A stretch of 64,000 bases of DNA. Origin: Candidatus Baldrarchaeota archaeon (lineage in GTDB: Archaea; Asgardarchaeota; Baldrarchaeia; Baldrarchaeales; DXJG01). Shown one piece after another: positions 17,133 through 25,328 of the stretch; within the stretch, counting starts at the first letter, position 1, and each line of letters begins with the position of its first letter. The translations under genes and the position numbers were made by a program. The stretch lies in contig JAUQZC010000022.1 in assembly GCA_030587435.1 (NCBI GenBank), positions 1 through 64,000 of the forward strand, read 5' to 3'. The notes below the pieces were generated by a model. That model did not search any database and was not told the DNA's origin. It saw only the letters and a list, made by a program, of their open reading frames with translations.

Positions 17133-17428
17133 CTAGCAATTTAACTATAGACAATTTGAAAACACATTTTGAAAACGGACATAAATGTTTAATATTAGAG
17201 GGGGTCTGAAAAGGGTGCGGTCATCACCCTATCTGAACCCTACGTAATTTGCAGCCTTAGTGGCGGCTCTTCATCCCCAAAATAACAATTTTATAATTTA
17301 AAATTTAAATTTTACTGGGATTCACGTTTTTAAAATCTCTTTTGATAGCGGATATCGAAGAAGAGATGTCGTAAAACCACAGTTTCACGAAGTGTCTTGT
17401 TACTAAGTTAGCAAGATTTTATTGTATT
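17133..17428. other. Intergenic region with a GC-rich island at about 17194-17276
   Basis: Within AT-rich DNA, 17194-17276 contains GGGTG/CACCC and GCC/GGC hairpins. Read on the minus strand, GGGG at one end faces CCCC at the other, and GTGATGA resembles a C' box. The D-box positions read CAGA rather than CTGA and the first spacer is too long for a normal C/D sRNA, so I call it only a possible structured RNA. The rest of the gap shows nothing. Confidence 0.35.
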
Positions 17429-17860
17429 TTAGAATATTTTTAGTTTTCTTAGTAGGGATTCTTTTATCCAGTTTATTTTTTCTTCTTTGGCGTCCGGGTA
17501 TATTCTGGTTCCTGTTCTTTGGTCTATTGGGTATTTGATGATTACATCGTAGTTTTCTGGTAGGTTGTATATTTCTATAAATATTTTTTCTGTTAGGTTT
17601 GCCATTTTTTCTATTTCTTCGTCGCTGATGCCGAAGTATGCTTGGTAGGATCCTATTTCTTTTGCTTCGAAGAATTCTGGTAGTTTTTTGATTTTTTCTA
17701 TTTCTTTTTCTGAAAGCCAAGCTATTGGTATATCGCATGCTAGACCTTCGGTTCCACCTGCGAATTGAATGAGGTGCCCATTTGGTGGTCCTTGAAGAGC
17801 TTCTTTTGTGTAGAAGTGTATAAGTCCGCCTATTGCCTCCTTTGCTACTTTTTTAAACAT
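17429..17860 (-). CDS. Unknown 143-residue protein downstream of actin
   Basis: Soluble, mixed alpha/beta. It has a glycine-rich N-terminal part (AIGGLIHFYTKEALQGPP, LIQFAGGTEGLACDIP), a helical acidic middle (LSEKEIEKIKKL, ISDEEIEKMANL), and a lysine-rich C-terminal helix (WIKESLLRKLKIF). The size is that of profilins, which Asgard archaea encode. However, I cannot see profilin motifs, and the order of secondary structure differs. It follows actin on the same strand after a 426-base gap, so it probably has its own promoter. No family recognised. Confidence 0.6.
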   Translation of the reverse strand: MFKKVAKEAIGGLIHFYTKEALQGPPNGHLIQFAGGTEGLACDIPIAWLSEKEIEKIKKLPEFFEAKEIGSYQAYFGISDEEIEKMANLTEKIFIEIYNLPENYDVIIKYPIDQRTGTRIYPDAKEEKINWIKESLLRKLKIF

Positions 17861-18286
17861 TTCTTGAATAAGTTTATACGTTGTTTTTTATCCATTCTTT
17901 TCCCTCATGAATAAAATGGTTTCTAAACAAATAGTGTGCTAAATATTTTGTATTGCATGTTAACAAATTGGTAGTTCCATTTCATTTTGTTGTAATTATC
18001 TTTAACCAAAGTCATGTTGTAAAGGTTACTATGTTTGAATATTATTGAAAACATAGCTGAGTATTTTGAAGAAAATGTTTGTCGCTTTCTACGTCAAAAT
18101 ATTAAATCTGAAAGGTAAAACGTTTCAGAGGAACTATAATGCAGCTATCTTCCTACTAATTCTTGGTTGAGAGAAGAAAGTAGTTTGTGCCCATGTTTAT
18201 AGCTAAACAAAATATCCTTTTTGGAAGTAAGTCGTACTATATTAGATTGCGTACTAAAAAAGAGTTTGGATGAAAATAATTTTGTT
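17861..18286. other. Intergenic gap between actin and the 143-residue gene
   Basis: AT-rich throughout, with many stop codons on both strands. It should contain the actin terminator (T-runs occur around 18260-18280 on the minus strand) and the promoter of the 17860 gene. I see no hairpin, repeat or RNA signature. Confidence 0.5.
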
Positions 18287-19435
18287 TTAGATTGTTCTGT
18301 GGATTACTTGTGGTCCTACTTCTTGGTATTCTTTCTTAGTTATCCATAGTTTTTGGAATGTTTTGAGGCTTGCTAGGATGGATCCTCCTATCCATACTGA
18401 GAATTGTCTTTCTGGTGGCGCAACTATTTTTACTTCAACGCCTGTTATGCCGCGTTCAGCTAGAGCTTCAGTTATTTCTTTGTGTAGTCTTTCTTTTAGG
18501 CCTGGGAACATTGTGGAGCCGCCTGATAAGACTATGTTAGCTAGCATGTCTCTTCTTACGTCTACGTCACATTTCATTATGCTGTCCATTACTGCTTCGT
18601 GGATTGCCATTTCTTCTTTCCCTATTAGCGAGGGGTCGAATAATATTTCTGGTGCTAGGAATCTTTCTGTTCCTATTACTAGGCTGCTTCCGTCGGGTAG
18701 CGTGTATGTTTTTTCTGGTGAGACTTTTTCAGCTAGTTTTAGTTCTTTTTCTGGGTCTACTGCTACATAGCATAGTTTTTCTTTTATGTCTCTTACGATT
18801 TCTCTTTCTGCGCTGCTTATTAGGGCATATCCTCTTTCTCTAAGTAGTCTTCTTAGATATTCTGTTACGTCTCTTCCACCTAGGTCTATTCTGTTGATTG
18901 CGTGGGTGAGTGCGAATCCTTCGTAGATTGGTACAATGTGAGTGACTCCGTCTCCGCTGTCAATTACGAGGCCTGTTGTTCTTCCTGATGCATATAAGCT
19001 TAATACTGCTTGCATTGATACGTACATGGCTGGTGTATTGAATGTTTCGAACATTATTTCAGCCATTCTTTCTCTGTTTTTCCTTGGGTTTAATGGTGGC
19101 TCAGTTAGTAGTACGGGGTGTTCTGATGGGTCTATTCTTAGGTCGTTGAAGAATGTGTAGTGCCAGATTTTTTCCATAGCGTCCCAGTCTTTTATTATTC
19201 CGTGTTCTATTGGGTATTCGATTCTTAAAACTCCTCTGAGGTTTAGAGCTTCTTCTCCAATGTAATATGAACGTGTGTAATGTTCCACATCTGTCATTAC
19301 GCTGGTATATTTTGGGTATCCTATAACTGTTGGAAAAACGCTTCTTGGTTGGTCTTCGCCTGCATATCCATTTTTAGTAAATCCGCTTCCATTGTCGATA
19401 ACTATGGGCTTTCCAGGGAATAATTCTTCTGTCAT
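18287..19435 (-). CDS. Eukaryote-like (Asgard) actin
   Basis: 382 residues, against 375 for eukaryotic actin. Phosphate-1 loop [19 protein letters not shown]; subdomain 1 to 3 stretch [19 protein letters not shown] and [17 protein letters not shown]; the [20 protein letters not shown] helix; phosphate-2 loop [17 protein letters not shown]; adenosine loop [12 protein letters not shown]; and the C-terminus [18 protein letters not shown] all match eukaryotic actin closely and not crenactin or MreB. It should form ATP-dependent filaments. The start at ATG 19435 follows a GGAGG site 13 bases upstream. A palindrome and TATA box lie upstream (separate entries). Confidence 0.95.
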   Translation of the reverse strand: MTEELFPGKPIVIDNGSGFTKNGYAGEDQPRSVFPTVIGYPKYTSVMTDVEHYTRSYYIGEEALNLRGVLRIEYPIEHGIIKDWDAMEKIWHYTFFNDLRIDPSEHPVLLTEPPLNPRKNRERMAEIMFETFNTPAMYVSMQAVLSLYASGRTTGLVIDSGDGVTHIVPIYEGFALTHAINRIDLGGRDVTEYLRRLLRERGYALISSAEREIVRDIKEKLCYVAVDPEKELKLAEKVSPEKTYTLPDGSSLVIGTERFLAPEILFDPSLIGKEEMAIHEAVMDSIMKCDVDVRRDMLANIVLSGGSTMFPGLKERLHKEITEALAERGITGVEVKIVAPPERQFSVWIGGSILASLKTFQKLWITKKEYQEVGPQVIHRTI

Positions 19436-19492
19436 TTTATCTTATCCTCCATAAGCTTGGGTTTAGATGTTGTGAACTTATTAATGTCCTCG

Positions 19493-19509
19493 ATATAATA
19501 AGTTTTTTC
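19493..19509 (-). promoter_or_regulatory. Probable TATA box with BRE of the actin gene
   Basis: On the minus strand the sequence reads GAAAAAACTTATTATAT: a purine-rich BRE-like stretch followed by a TATA-like core about 60 bases before the actin ATG. That would give an about 30-base leader containing the GGAGG ribosome site. Confidence 0.45.
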
Positions 19510-19516
19510 GACAATA

Positions 19517-19546
19517 ATCGATATAGACGATATCATCTATATCGAT
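19517..19546. promoter_or_regulatory. Perfect 11-bp inverted repeat upstream of actin (candidate operator)
   Basis: ATCGATATAGA (19517-19527) and TCTATATCGAT (19536-19546) are exact reverse complements around an 8-base spacer that itself contains GATATC. The centre is about 97 bases upstream of the actin ATG and just outside the predicted BRE/TATA, a position suited to an activator or shared operator of the divergent genes. A dimeric winged-helix or RHH protein would be a natural binder. Confidence 0.5.
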
Positions 19547-19856
19547 CAAAAAGATCTTTAAGTAAAACCTTATTTAGGCTGTTCCTCTTCGCTATTAGCA
19601 AGTTGCTGCTTTGTCAGCGACATTTTTAATAAATATTATTTTAGATTTTATATTTCTGTTATTTGCTGTATTTTAATGAGTAATAATCGTAGAAAATCGA
19701 TAAGCGAAGTTTTTATTTCTACCTACGCATCGTAAAATATATATTGATGTTTAACCTATATTTTTGTTGTAATACATGCTACAATATTATTTTATTCCAT
19801 ACCGTTTCAATAGCCCAACAGATGTGAAGTTCGAATATTAGACGTGGTGATTAATT

Positions 19857-20552
19857 GTGGTTGTAACTTCCGAAGTTGTTGAGGTTGAAGATATCATTGG
19901 GGGCGTTGAGGCGAGGAGGATTATTCTAAAAAAATTGTTGGATGGTCCCAAAAGTGGCGTTGAGTTGAGACATGCACTGGCTACAGCTTTTAACCGACAT
20001 GTTACTGAGATTTCCGATGCAATGCTTTATTTTAATCTTCAGGCATTGGAAAGTGCTGGTTTGATTAGGAGAAGCCGTGGTAGAAATAATTGGAAAGCCA
20101 AGTTTGCTGAGATTGTACCCGAGAAAATACAACTTGTTAGGAAATATTTTGGTATTACTGTACCTATTGTTTGTATGGGAGGGCTTGACAACCCTGAACA
20201 TATGAGAGGTATGCGTAGAGTTTTCAAAAATGATACCAATCTTACCCCAGCAAAGTACATCTTTATTATTTCAAATAATTTCAAAAGGAAAATCGCCGGT
20301 ATACCCGAAGACGCCGTCTTTGAGGAAATTGAAGAAAATGTCTTGGAGGAGGATTTTGAAGAAGTTTACCGTAGAATTAGATCTATTGTCGAAAAAGAAA
20401 TTACAACTCATGAAGTTGTTCTCGATTTAACTTGTGGATCTCGTGTATGTGTACTTTCTCTGTTTAAAATTGCCTGGGAGTTTGGTCTCCGCTGCTTTTA
20501 TGTGCAAAATCTTGGAGAGAATGAAAGGAGAATCATATGGATAAAGGATTAG
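19857..20552 (+). CDS. Winged-helix regulator with a C-terminal CARF-like Rossmann domain
   Basis: 231 residues. Residues about 15-90 form a winged helix (RRIILKKLLDGPKSGVELRHAL ... LNFxxLESAGLIRRS type). After a linker comes a Rossmann-like domain: ITVPIVCMGG, then KYIFIISNN, a helical EEVYRRIRSIVEKEI, and VVLDLTCGSRVCVLSLFKIAWEFG. The last is where CARF proteins have a conserved D-x-T-x-G-x-K/R turn. Order is HTH first and CARF-like second, the reverse of Csa3. A nucleotide ligand is inferred. It is divergent from actin across a palindrome-bearing spacer; its 3' end overlaps the next gene by 20 bases. Confidence 0.6.
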   Translation: MVVTSEVVEVEDIIGGVEARRIILKKLLDGPKSGVELRHALATAFNRHVTEISDAMLYFNLQALESAGLIRRSRGRNNWKAKFAEIVPEKIQLVRKYFGITVPIVCMGGLDNPEHMRGMRRVFKNDTNLTPAKYIFIISNNFKRKIAGIPEDAVFEEIEENVLEEDFEEVYRRIRSIVEKEITTHEVVLDLTCGSRVCVLSLFKIAWEFGLRCFYVQNLGENERRIIWIKD

Positions 20553-21150
20553 TTTCTTGGTCAAGTTGTTTCCCTATTAAATATATTCTTTGTAGAGCTG
20601 TTACATTTGTTAAGAAGGCTAAAATTGCTATAGCGTAGGCGGGTATGTTAAAATTTAATATACTTAGTTCGCATGCAAGAAATAAGATAAACAGTCTTTC
20701 CGATCTAGCTATTAGTCCTACATTTGTTTCTTTTGCTCCTAATGCTTCTCCTTTAGCTCTTACATAACTTGTCATAAAAGTTCCCATTATTGTTAATATC
20801 ACCCAACATTCGAAATTTATCAAGATTTTGATTTCTTCAAGAAAAAGAAAGCTTAACAATAATATTAGGTCTCCATATCTGTCTGTTACGGAGTCTAGGA
20901 AGGCTCCGATTGACGTTGCTCTGTTTGTTATCCTAGCCAGTTCTCCATCGAGACCATCCAAGAAGCCTCCTATAAATATTAGGATCCCTCCCGCTACTAG
21001 TTGGCCATGAATAATGAAAAGAGATGCACATATTATCGATAAAAATGATATTAAGGTCAAAAAGTTTGGCGTTATTGGTGTTTTCACTAAAATTTTGGCA
21101 GTTCTTGTAATAACTGGGTGAAATATTCGTTTAACTCTTATTTTGAACAT
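20533..21150 (-). CDS. CDP-alcohol phosphatidyltransferase (archaetidylinositol-phosphate synthase-like)
   Basis: 205 residues with five to six membrane helices and the full CDP-alcohol signature, D-G-x2-A-R-x8-G-x3-D-x3-D, read as DGELARITNRATSIGAFLDSVTDRYGD-type positions about 66-90. The enzyme joins a CDP-activated lipid or alcohol to a polar head group; in archaea the commonest members make archaetidylinositol phosphate or archaetidylglycerol phosphate. The upstream gene is a sugar/inositol-phosphate nucleotidyltransferase overlapping by 20 bases, so the pair probably builds an inositol-type polar lipid or solute. Confidence 0.85.
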   Translation of the reverse strand: MFKIRVKRIFHPVITRTAKILVKTPITPNFLTLISFLSIICASLFIIHGQLVAGGILIFIGGFLDGLDGELARITNRATSIGAFLDSVTDRYGDLILLLSFLFLEEIKILINFECWVILTIMGTFMTSYVRAKGEALGAKETNVGLIARSERLFILFLACELSILNFNIPAYAIAILAFLTNVTALQRIYLIGKQLDQETNPLSI

Positions 21151-22126
21151 GGTTACCCTCTCTTCTCATCAAAAAGGTGTTTTTGAAAAAAACACCGTTA
21201 GAAAGGGAACTCTTTGGTGGAATTTTTGAACCTTCTAATACAACTATGTTTTTGAGTTTGCAGTTTTCTCCAATTTGGACTTTCCTATCTACGCACACAT
21301 AAGGCCCGATTTCACAGTTTTTGTCTACTTTTATATCGTCTTCTAATAAAACTGGTGGATAAATTTTCACATCGGGTATTTCTGGTTTTTTACTAGCTGG
21401 CGGAAGTTTTTCTAGATAGTAGATATTTGCCTCTAATAGCGATTGTATGTTGTCTATGTCAAACCATTTCTCTTTAACATATAACGCCTTAATTTCGATG
21501 CCCTCTTTGATGGCTATATTTATAGCATCAACTATTCTCGTATTTCCTCTTTTTATTGCTTTTTTTACGTATTCTAAAAACTTTGTTGTTGCGTACATAA
21601 TTCCCATGGATGTAGCTGTTTTCTTCCAGTCTTTAAGAGGCGTATTTATCCCTTTTACTTCTTGGCCGCTTCCAATATATATTTTTGTCCCTTTCCTTGC
21701 ATACGGACCAACTACAAGGGTTATTTTGTTTTCATTGGTTTCAATGAGATTCCTTATCGTATTAGAACTTATTATAGAATCTGCTGAGGCTAAGATGAAG
21801 TCTTTTTCAGATATTTCGTTAATCACAGATGAAAATGAGAATATAGGGCCCTTTAAGTAATTTTTTGCTTTTACGAATCTAACTTTTAAGTTTAAGCCCT
21901 TTAACATGTTAACTTTCTTAATGACCTTATGTCCTAAGTGACCCACCACTATTATGACACTTTCAACTCCGGCACTTTTTAAATTTCTAAGTAGTCTTTC
22001 AATTATTGGTTTATTGGCTACGGGAAGAAGGGGTTTAGGAATATACTTAGTGAGATTCATAAATCTTTTTCCGGGGCCAGCTGCCAATACCACGGCTTCC
22101 AATTGGGCACCACCATGAAGAGCCAT
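21131..22126 (-). CDS. Nucleotidyltransferase with left-handed beta-helix tail (inositol-phosphate or sugar-phosphate type)
   Basis: 331 residues. The N-terminal Rossmann domain carries LAAGPGKRFMNLTKYIPKPLLPV (nucleotide loop and the catalytic lysine), VIIVVGHLG and ILASADSII. The C-terminal about 70 residues are hexapeptide-like (IGPYVCVDRKVQIGENCKL). This is the GlmU/RfbA superfamily. Translational overlap with a CDP-alcohol phosphotransferase suggests a CTP:inositol-1-phosphate cytidylyltransferase role, as in di-myo-inositol phosphate or archaetidylinositol pathways. A sugar nucleotidyltransferase is the alternative. The start codon overlaps the upstream divergent frame, so the real start may be one of the next codons. 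Confidence 0.75.
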   Translation of the reverse strand: MALHGGAQLEAVVLAAGPGKRFMNLTKYIPKPLLPVANKPIIERLLRNLKSAGVESVIIVVGHLGHKVIKKVNMLKGLNLKVRFVKAKNYLKGPIFSFSSVINEISEKDFILASADSIISSNTIRNLIETNENKITLVVGPYARKGTKIYIGSGQEVKGINTPLKDWKKTATSMGIMYATTKFLEYVKKAIKRGNTRIVDAINIAIKEGIEIKALYVKEKWFDIDNIQSLLEANIYYLEKLPPASKKPEIPDVKIYPPVLLEDDIKVDKNCEIGPYVCVDRKVQIGENCKLKNIVVLEGSKIPPKSSLSNGVFFKNTFLMRREGNHVQNKS

Positions 22127-22190
22127 GTTTTTAGGTGTTCGTAATCTTTTTAGAGTTTATGGTTTAAAGGTTGGATGGTGGGATTGCATC

Positions 22191-23330
22191 TTGCTGGTGG
22201 TTAATCTTACCTTTGACTTTTTTCCCGGTGGTATGGAGAGATGGATTATTGAGTTTTCTAAAGCTTTAAAGAAAAGGAAAATAGACAGTTATATTGTTAC
22301 TCCGCAGAAGTTTAATGATTTTTTGCTTTCTACTAATGGTGTGGATTTTATATTCTTGGATTGCCCTGTAACGGATAACGGTTTTCTGAATCTTTTCCCC
22401 TATAGTTTTGAAGCTTCGAAGAAATGTTTAGAACTTATCAGAAATGAAAGGGATGCTATTTTAGTTGTTCATAAGTTTAAGGATCTTCCGGCTGCTTGTC
22501 TGGTAAAGAAAATGGTTGATGTAAAAATTGCTTATGTTTTGCATAATCCTCCTTTTGGTTGGCTGATTTCTCCTGAAGGCTATAGAAGTTATAGAATGGA
22601 TTTTTCTAGGTATGTGACTGAATATAATTTGTGGAAGAAGTTTGTTAACTACGTTGATTATTTTTTTAGCAACTCAAAGTGGATCTCAAGCTTATATAAA
22701 AAATTTGAAGGATTACATGTAGTTCCTCTATATGCTGGAAGCGATCATGTTGAGCAAATCTTACTAAATAACGTTCAAAGAAAAAATGATGCCTCAAATT
22801 TAAGTAAACCTTTTATTCTTTCTGTTGGTAGTTTTGAACCGCGTAAAAGGTTTGACTTATTGTTAAAAGCTTTGTCTGAACTAAAAAATGAGGATTATCA
22901 ATGCTTCATCGTTGGTGGTAGAAGAAACCCGACCCCCTACATTGAGTTATCTAGGAAACTAGGTTTAGGGTCCAGGGTGAAATTTTTCAGTAAAATTGAC
23001 GAAGCCACTTTATTTGACTTTTATTCTAATTGCTATTTTTATGTTCATCCTGCTAATCATGAACATTTAGGTATTGCTGTACTAGAAGCTATGGCTTCAA
23101 AGGTCCCCGTTATTGTTCAGAATAACGGTGGTGTTATAGAACTTGTAAAGCATGAATATAATGGTTTTTATTTTCGCGATGACGATGTAAAAGAACTCGT
23201 AGAATATATGACTTTACTTTTTAACGATAAGAAACTGCGGGAAAAAATGGCTTCCAATTCGAAGAAACAGGCAAGTAGATTTAGGTGGGATCACGTTGTT
23301 GAGACTTTTTTGAAGACAATTTATAAATAA
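22191..23330 (+). CDS. GT4-family glycosyltransferase
   Basis: GT-B fold transferase. The acceptor domain opens with LLVVNLTFDFFPGGMERWI, and the donor domain has FILSVGSFEPRKRFDLLLKAL, CFIVGG, and HEHLGIAVLEAMASKVPVI with the conserved glutamates, then NGFYF. The frame is open from 22125, but the family normally starts just before LLVVNLTFDFFPGG, so TTG 22191 (preceded by GGTGGGAT) is preferred. No signal peptide; the C-terminal QASRFRWDHVVETFL is the usual closing helix. It probably acts on a lipid or surface glycan, next to the head-group genes. Confidence 0.85.
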   Translation: MLVVNLTFDFFPGGMERWIIEFSKALKKRKIDSYIVTPQKFNDFLLSTNGVDFIFLDCPVTDNGFLNLFPYSFEASKKCLELIRNERDAILVVHKFKDLPAACLVKKMVDVKIAYVLHNPPFGWLISPEGYRSYRMDFSRYVTEYNLWKKFVNYVDYFFSNSKWISSLYKKFEGLHVVPLYAGSDHVEQILLNNVQRKNDASNLSKPFILSVGSFEPRKRFDLLLKALSELKNEDYQCFIVGGRRNPTPYIELSRKLGLGSRVKFFSKIDEATLFDFYSNCYFYVHPANHEHLGIAVLEAMASKVPVIVQNNGGVIELVKHEYNGFYFRDDDVKELVEYMTLLFNDKKLREKMASNSKKQASRFRWDHVVETFLKTIYK

Positions 23331-23405
23331 GATACTTTAATTATGTTCGTGTATGTTCGTGTTAAGAAGAGCTTCATGATTTTAAATAATCTTGAGGAGG
23401 TAGGC

Positions 23406-23930
23406 ATGGTTAAGAAATATAATATTTTGGTTTCCTGCGCTAGAGGTCAGGAAAGCGATGCATGCTCCGAGATTTGGTATTTTATAAGCGAGCTAGGGGA
23501 TCAAGATGTTCAATGCGATAATACTGGTATCCCAGGACTTGTTGCTGTTAAAACCTCTTTAGATGCTTTTGAAGTTGTCAAAAAACTTAAAGAAATGGCT
23601 ATGAAAGACCCATGGCAGTTTCGATATACCCTGAGATACGTTCCCTTGGAGGAAGTTGTTTCATCTAAATTGAATGAAATAGCTGAAACTGCTGCTAAAT
23701 TAGCAGAAAAAATTAGGGAGAATGAAACATTTAAAATAGAAGTTCGGAAAAGGTATACTACCTTGAGCAGAACCGATATCATTGAAGCTGCCGCAAGTAA
23801 GATAGAGAGAAAGGTTAATTTGAGTAATCCGGATTGGATTGTTAACATTGAAGTCGTTGGAAAATGGACCGGTATCTCTGTCCTAAGACCGGGTGACATA
23901 CTTTCCATAGCAAAAATTAGAGAAAAATAA
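23406..23930 (+). CDS. THUMP-domain RNA-binding protein (Tan1-like)
   Basis: 174 residues from ATG 23406, chosen because GGAGG at 23396-23400 sits 5 bases upstream. The N-terminal about 60 residues (YNILVSCARGQESDACSEIWYFISEL) resemble the NFLD of THUMP proteins. The THUMP core has FKIEVRKRYTTLSRTDIIEAAASKI, PDWIVNIEVVGKWTGISVL and the C-terminal RPGDILSI. Stand-alone THUMP proteins (yeast Tan1) help acetylate cytidine-12 of tRNA together with a Kre33/TmcA-type acetylase. That role is inferred; no acetylase is present in the window. Confidence 0.82.
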   Translation: MVKKYNILVSCARGQESDACSEIWYFISELGDQDVQCDNTGIPGLVAVKTSLDAFEVVKKLKEMAMKDPWQFRYTLRYVPLEEVVSSKLNEIAETAAKLAEKIRENETFKIEVRKRYTTLSRTDIIEAAASKIERKVNLSNPDWIVNIEVVGKWTGISVLRPGDILSIAKIREK

Positions 23931-23931
23931 A

Positions 23932-24519
23932 CTATTTTTCTACAGCAAAAACAGACATTCTATCTAAAATACATTTAACAATTGCTTCTTTTTTATCTTC
24001 CTTTCTTATCGCTGCATCTATTTCTTCTTTAGTTATTTTAAAAGTATTTAGTAATTGTTGTAATTTTTCCTCATTATATATTTCAAGTAATTTTTCCTCT
24101 TCTTTTCCGTTCAAAAGGTCAGCTATTTGGCTGAAAATTGTGGTTATTTTTTCTTTACTGTCTCCTAGTATTAAAATTGCTACTTTTCTGGTTTGTTCAG
24201 AAACTCCCAAGATATTTATAGCATCTCTTATTTGTCTTTGCCCTGTTGCATAAAGTAGGATTTCCAGTGAGAGTTGAGATGCTATGTTGCGAGATTGTTT
24301 GAATGCGGCAATCGCGTTCAATGTTGCTATGAATATGTGTTTCCAAGTTGCTATTTTTTCTGAATCGAAGAGTTGAATGATAGCTTTTTCCTTTTCTGAC
24401 AATTGTAATATGTTGTCAAACAATTTTTTTGTTACCGATTTCTCACATAGTATAGCTGAGATACCCATGTACCGATAATTTTCGTAAACATCCTCTTTAT
24501 TTAACTGAATTATCTTCAT
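23932..24519 (-). CDS. cgi121: KEOPS complex subunit Cgi121
   Basis: 195 residues. The diagnostic core is in the middle: ATLNAIAAFKQSRNIASQLSLEILLYATGQRQIRDAINILGV, with the conserved asparagine and E-L/I-L-L-Y-x-x-G-x-R-Q-I. Cgi121 recruits tRNA by its 3' CCA end to KEOPS for threonylcarbamoylation of A37. The C-terminal about 60 residues are an extra lysine/glutamate-rich helical tail. The Pcc1 subunit is encoded about 6 kb away at 30149..30409; Kae1 and Bud32 are outside the window. It converges on the THUMP gene with a 1-base gap. Confidence 0.88.
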   Translation of the reverse strand: MKIIQLNKEDVYENYRYMGISAILCEKSVTKKLFDNILQLSEKEKAIIQLFDSEKIATWKHIFIATLNAIAAFKQSRNIASQLSLEILLYATGQRQIRDAINILGVSEQTRKVAILILGDSKEKITTIFSQIADLLNGKEEEKLLEIYNEEKLQQLLNTFKITKEEIDAAIRKEDKKEAIVKCILDRMSVFAVEK

Positions 24520-24723
24520 AAGCGCTCCTCCATAAGGTTAAAAAATCATTATTCTCGCATATTTGGGAAATTACTTCATCTATTTTACTTACAATAGGTT
24601 GCATTTAAGAGCAGTAAATAAATTTCATGTGTACAATGTTAGGTTAAGGTTCAATAACTTTCAAATACTTTGCCTCACACCTACTATTGGTAATCTCGGT
24701 AGTTACTTGTAGAGGTGTAGGGG

Positions 24724-25302
24724 TTGGTTAAGTTCCTAGCTCCATGGTGGGATGATGTATACGAGTTAACCCTTAAGGTTGCCGAGAAAATAATGAAATC
24801 TGGTTTTAGTCCTGATATTCTCGTTGGTATTGCCAGGGGCGGTTGGATAGTTGCAAGATTGCTTTCAGACTTTCTCGATAACAGTAATGTTACAAGTATT
24901 AGAATCGAATTCTATAAGGGTATTGCAGAAACTGGCGAAAGACCTCAAATAACCCAGCCGCTCATAGTCGACGTGAAAGACAAAAATGTTTTGATTTGTG
25001 ACGATGTAGCCGATACAGGTCATAGTTTGATCGCTGCTGTTGAACACATAAAGGAAAAGGGGGCCAAAGAGGTTAAAGTGGCTACGTTGCATTTAAAGCC
25101 TTGGTCTTCTTATAAGCCTGATTACTTTGTTGTTGAAACCGATGCGTGGATTATTTATCCATGGGAAATAAGGGAGACTATTAGTAAGCTTGTAAGTAAG
25201 TTGAAGAGTGAAGGAAAATCTTTGGAGGAGATAAAAAAGGAACTCTTGAAGACTGGCATAAAAAATACATTGATTGATTATTTTCTAAAATTAGAAATTT
25301 AG
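24724..25302 (+). CDS. Phosphoribosyltransferase (xanthine/guanine PRT-like)
   Basis: 192 residues of the type I PRT fold. IARGGWIVARLLSDFL is the hood/first strand, and the PRPP loop is VLICDDVADTGHSL (about 93-106), with two acidic residues and the Thr-Gly turn. The Trp-rich WAYPWE-like motif near the end (WIIYPWEIRETI) is typical of archaeal Hpt/Gpt-like enzymes. A C-terminal helical extension of about 35 residues (LKSEGKSLEEIKKELL) is added. It probably salvages a purine base. The start codon is TTG 24724. Confidence 0.85.
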   Translation: MVKFLAPWWDDVYELTLKVAEKIMKSGFSPDILVGIARGGWIVARLLSDFLDNSNVTSIRIEFYKGIAETGERPQITQPLIVDVKDKNVLICDDVADTGHSLIAAVEHIKEKGAKEVKVATLHLKPWSSYKPDYFVVETDAWIIYPWEIRETISKLVSKLKSEGKSLEEIKKELLKTGIKNTLIDYFLKLEI

Positions 25303-25328
25303 AATGTTTGTAAAAAATATTAGTAGTT

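Larger units (their letters stand above)
19436..19856. other. Divergent promoter region of actin and the winged-helix regulator
   Basis: This 420-base AT-rich spacer carries the actin ribosome site, a TATA-like box and a perfect 11-bp inverted repeat (all near the actin side). The side nearest 19857 shows AT-rich stretches (TTTAATAAATATTATTTTAG at about 19626) but no defined operator. No coding frame is present. Confidence 0.55.

Noticed and set aside
17403..17738. A 111-residue frame overlapping the 143-residue gene
   Set aside because: Low-complexity Arg/Asn-rich translation, a shadow of the real gene on the same strand.
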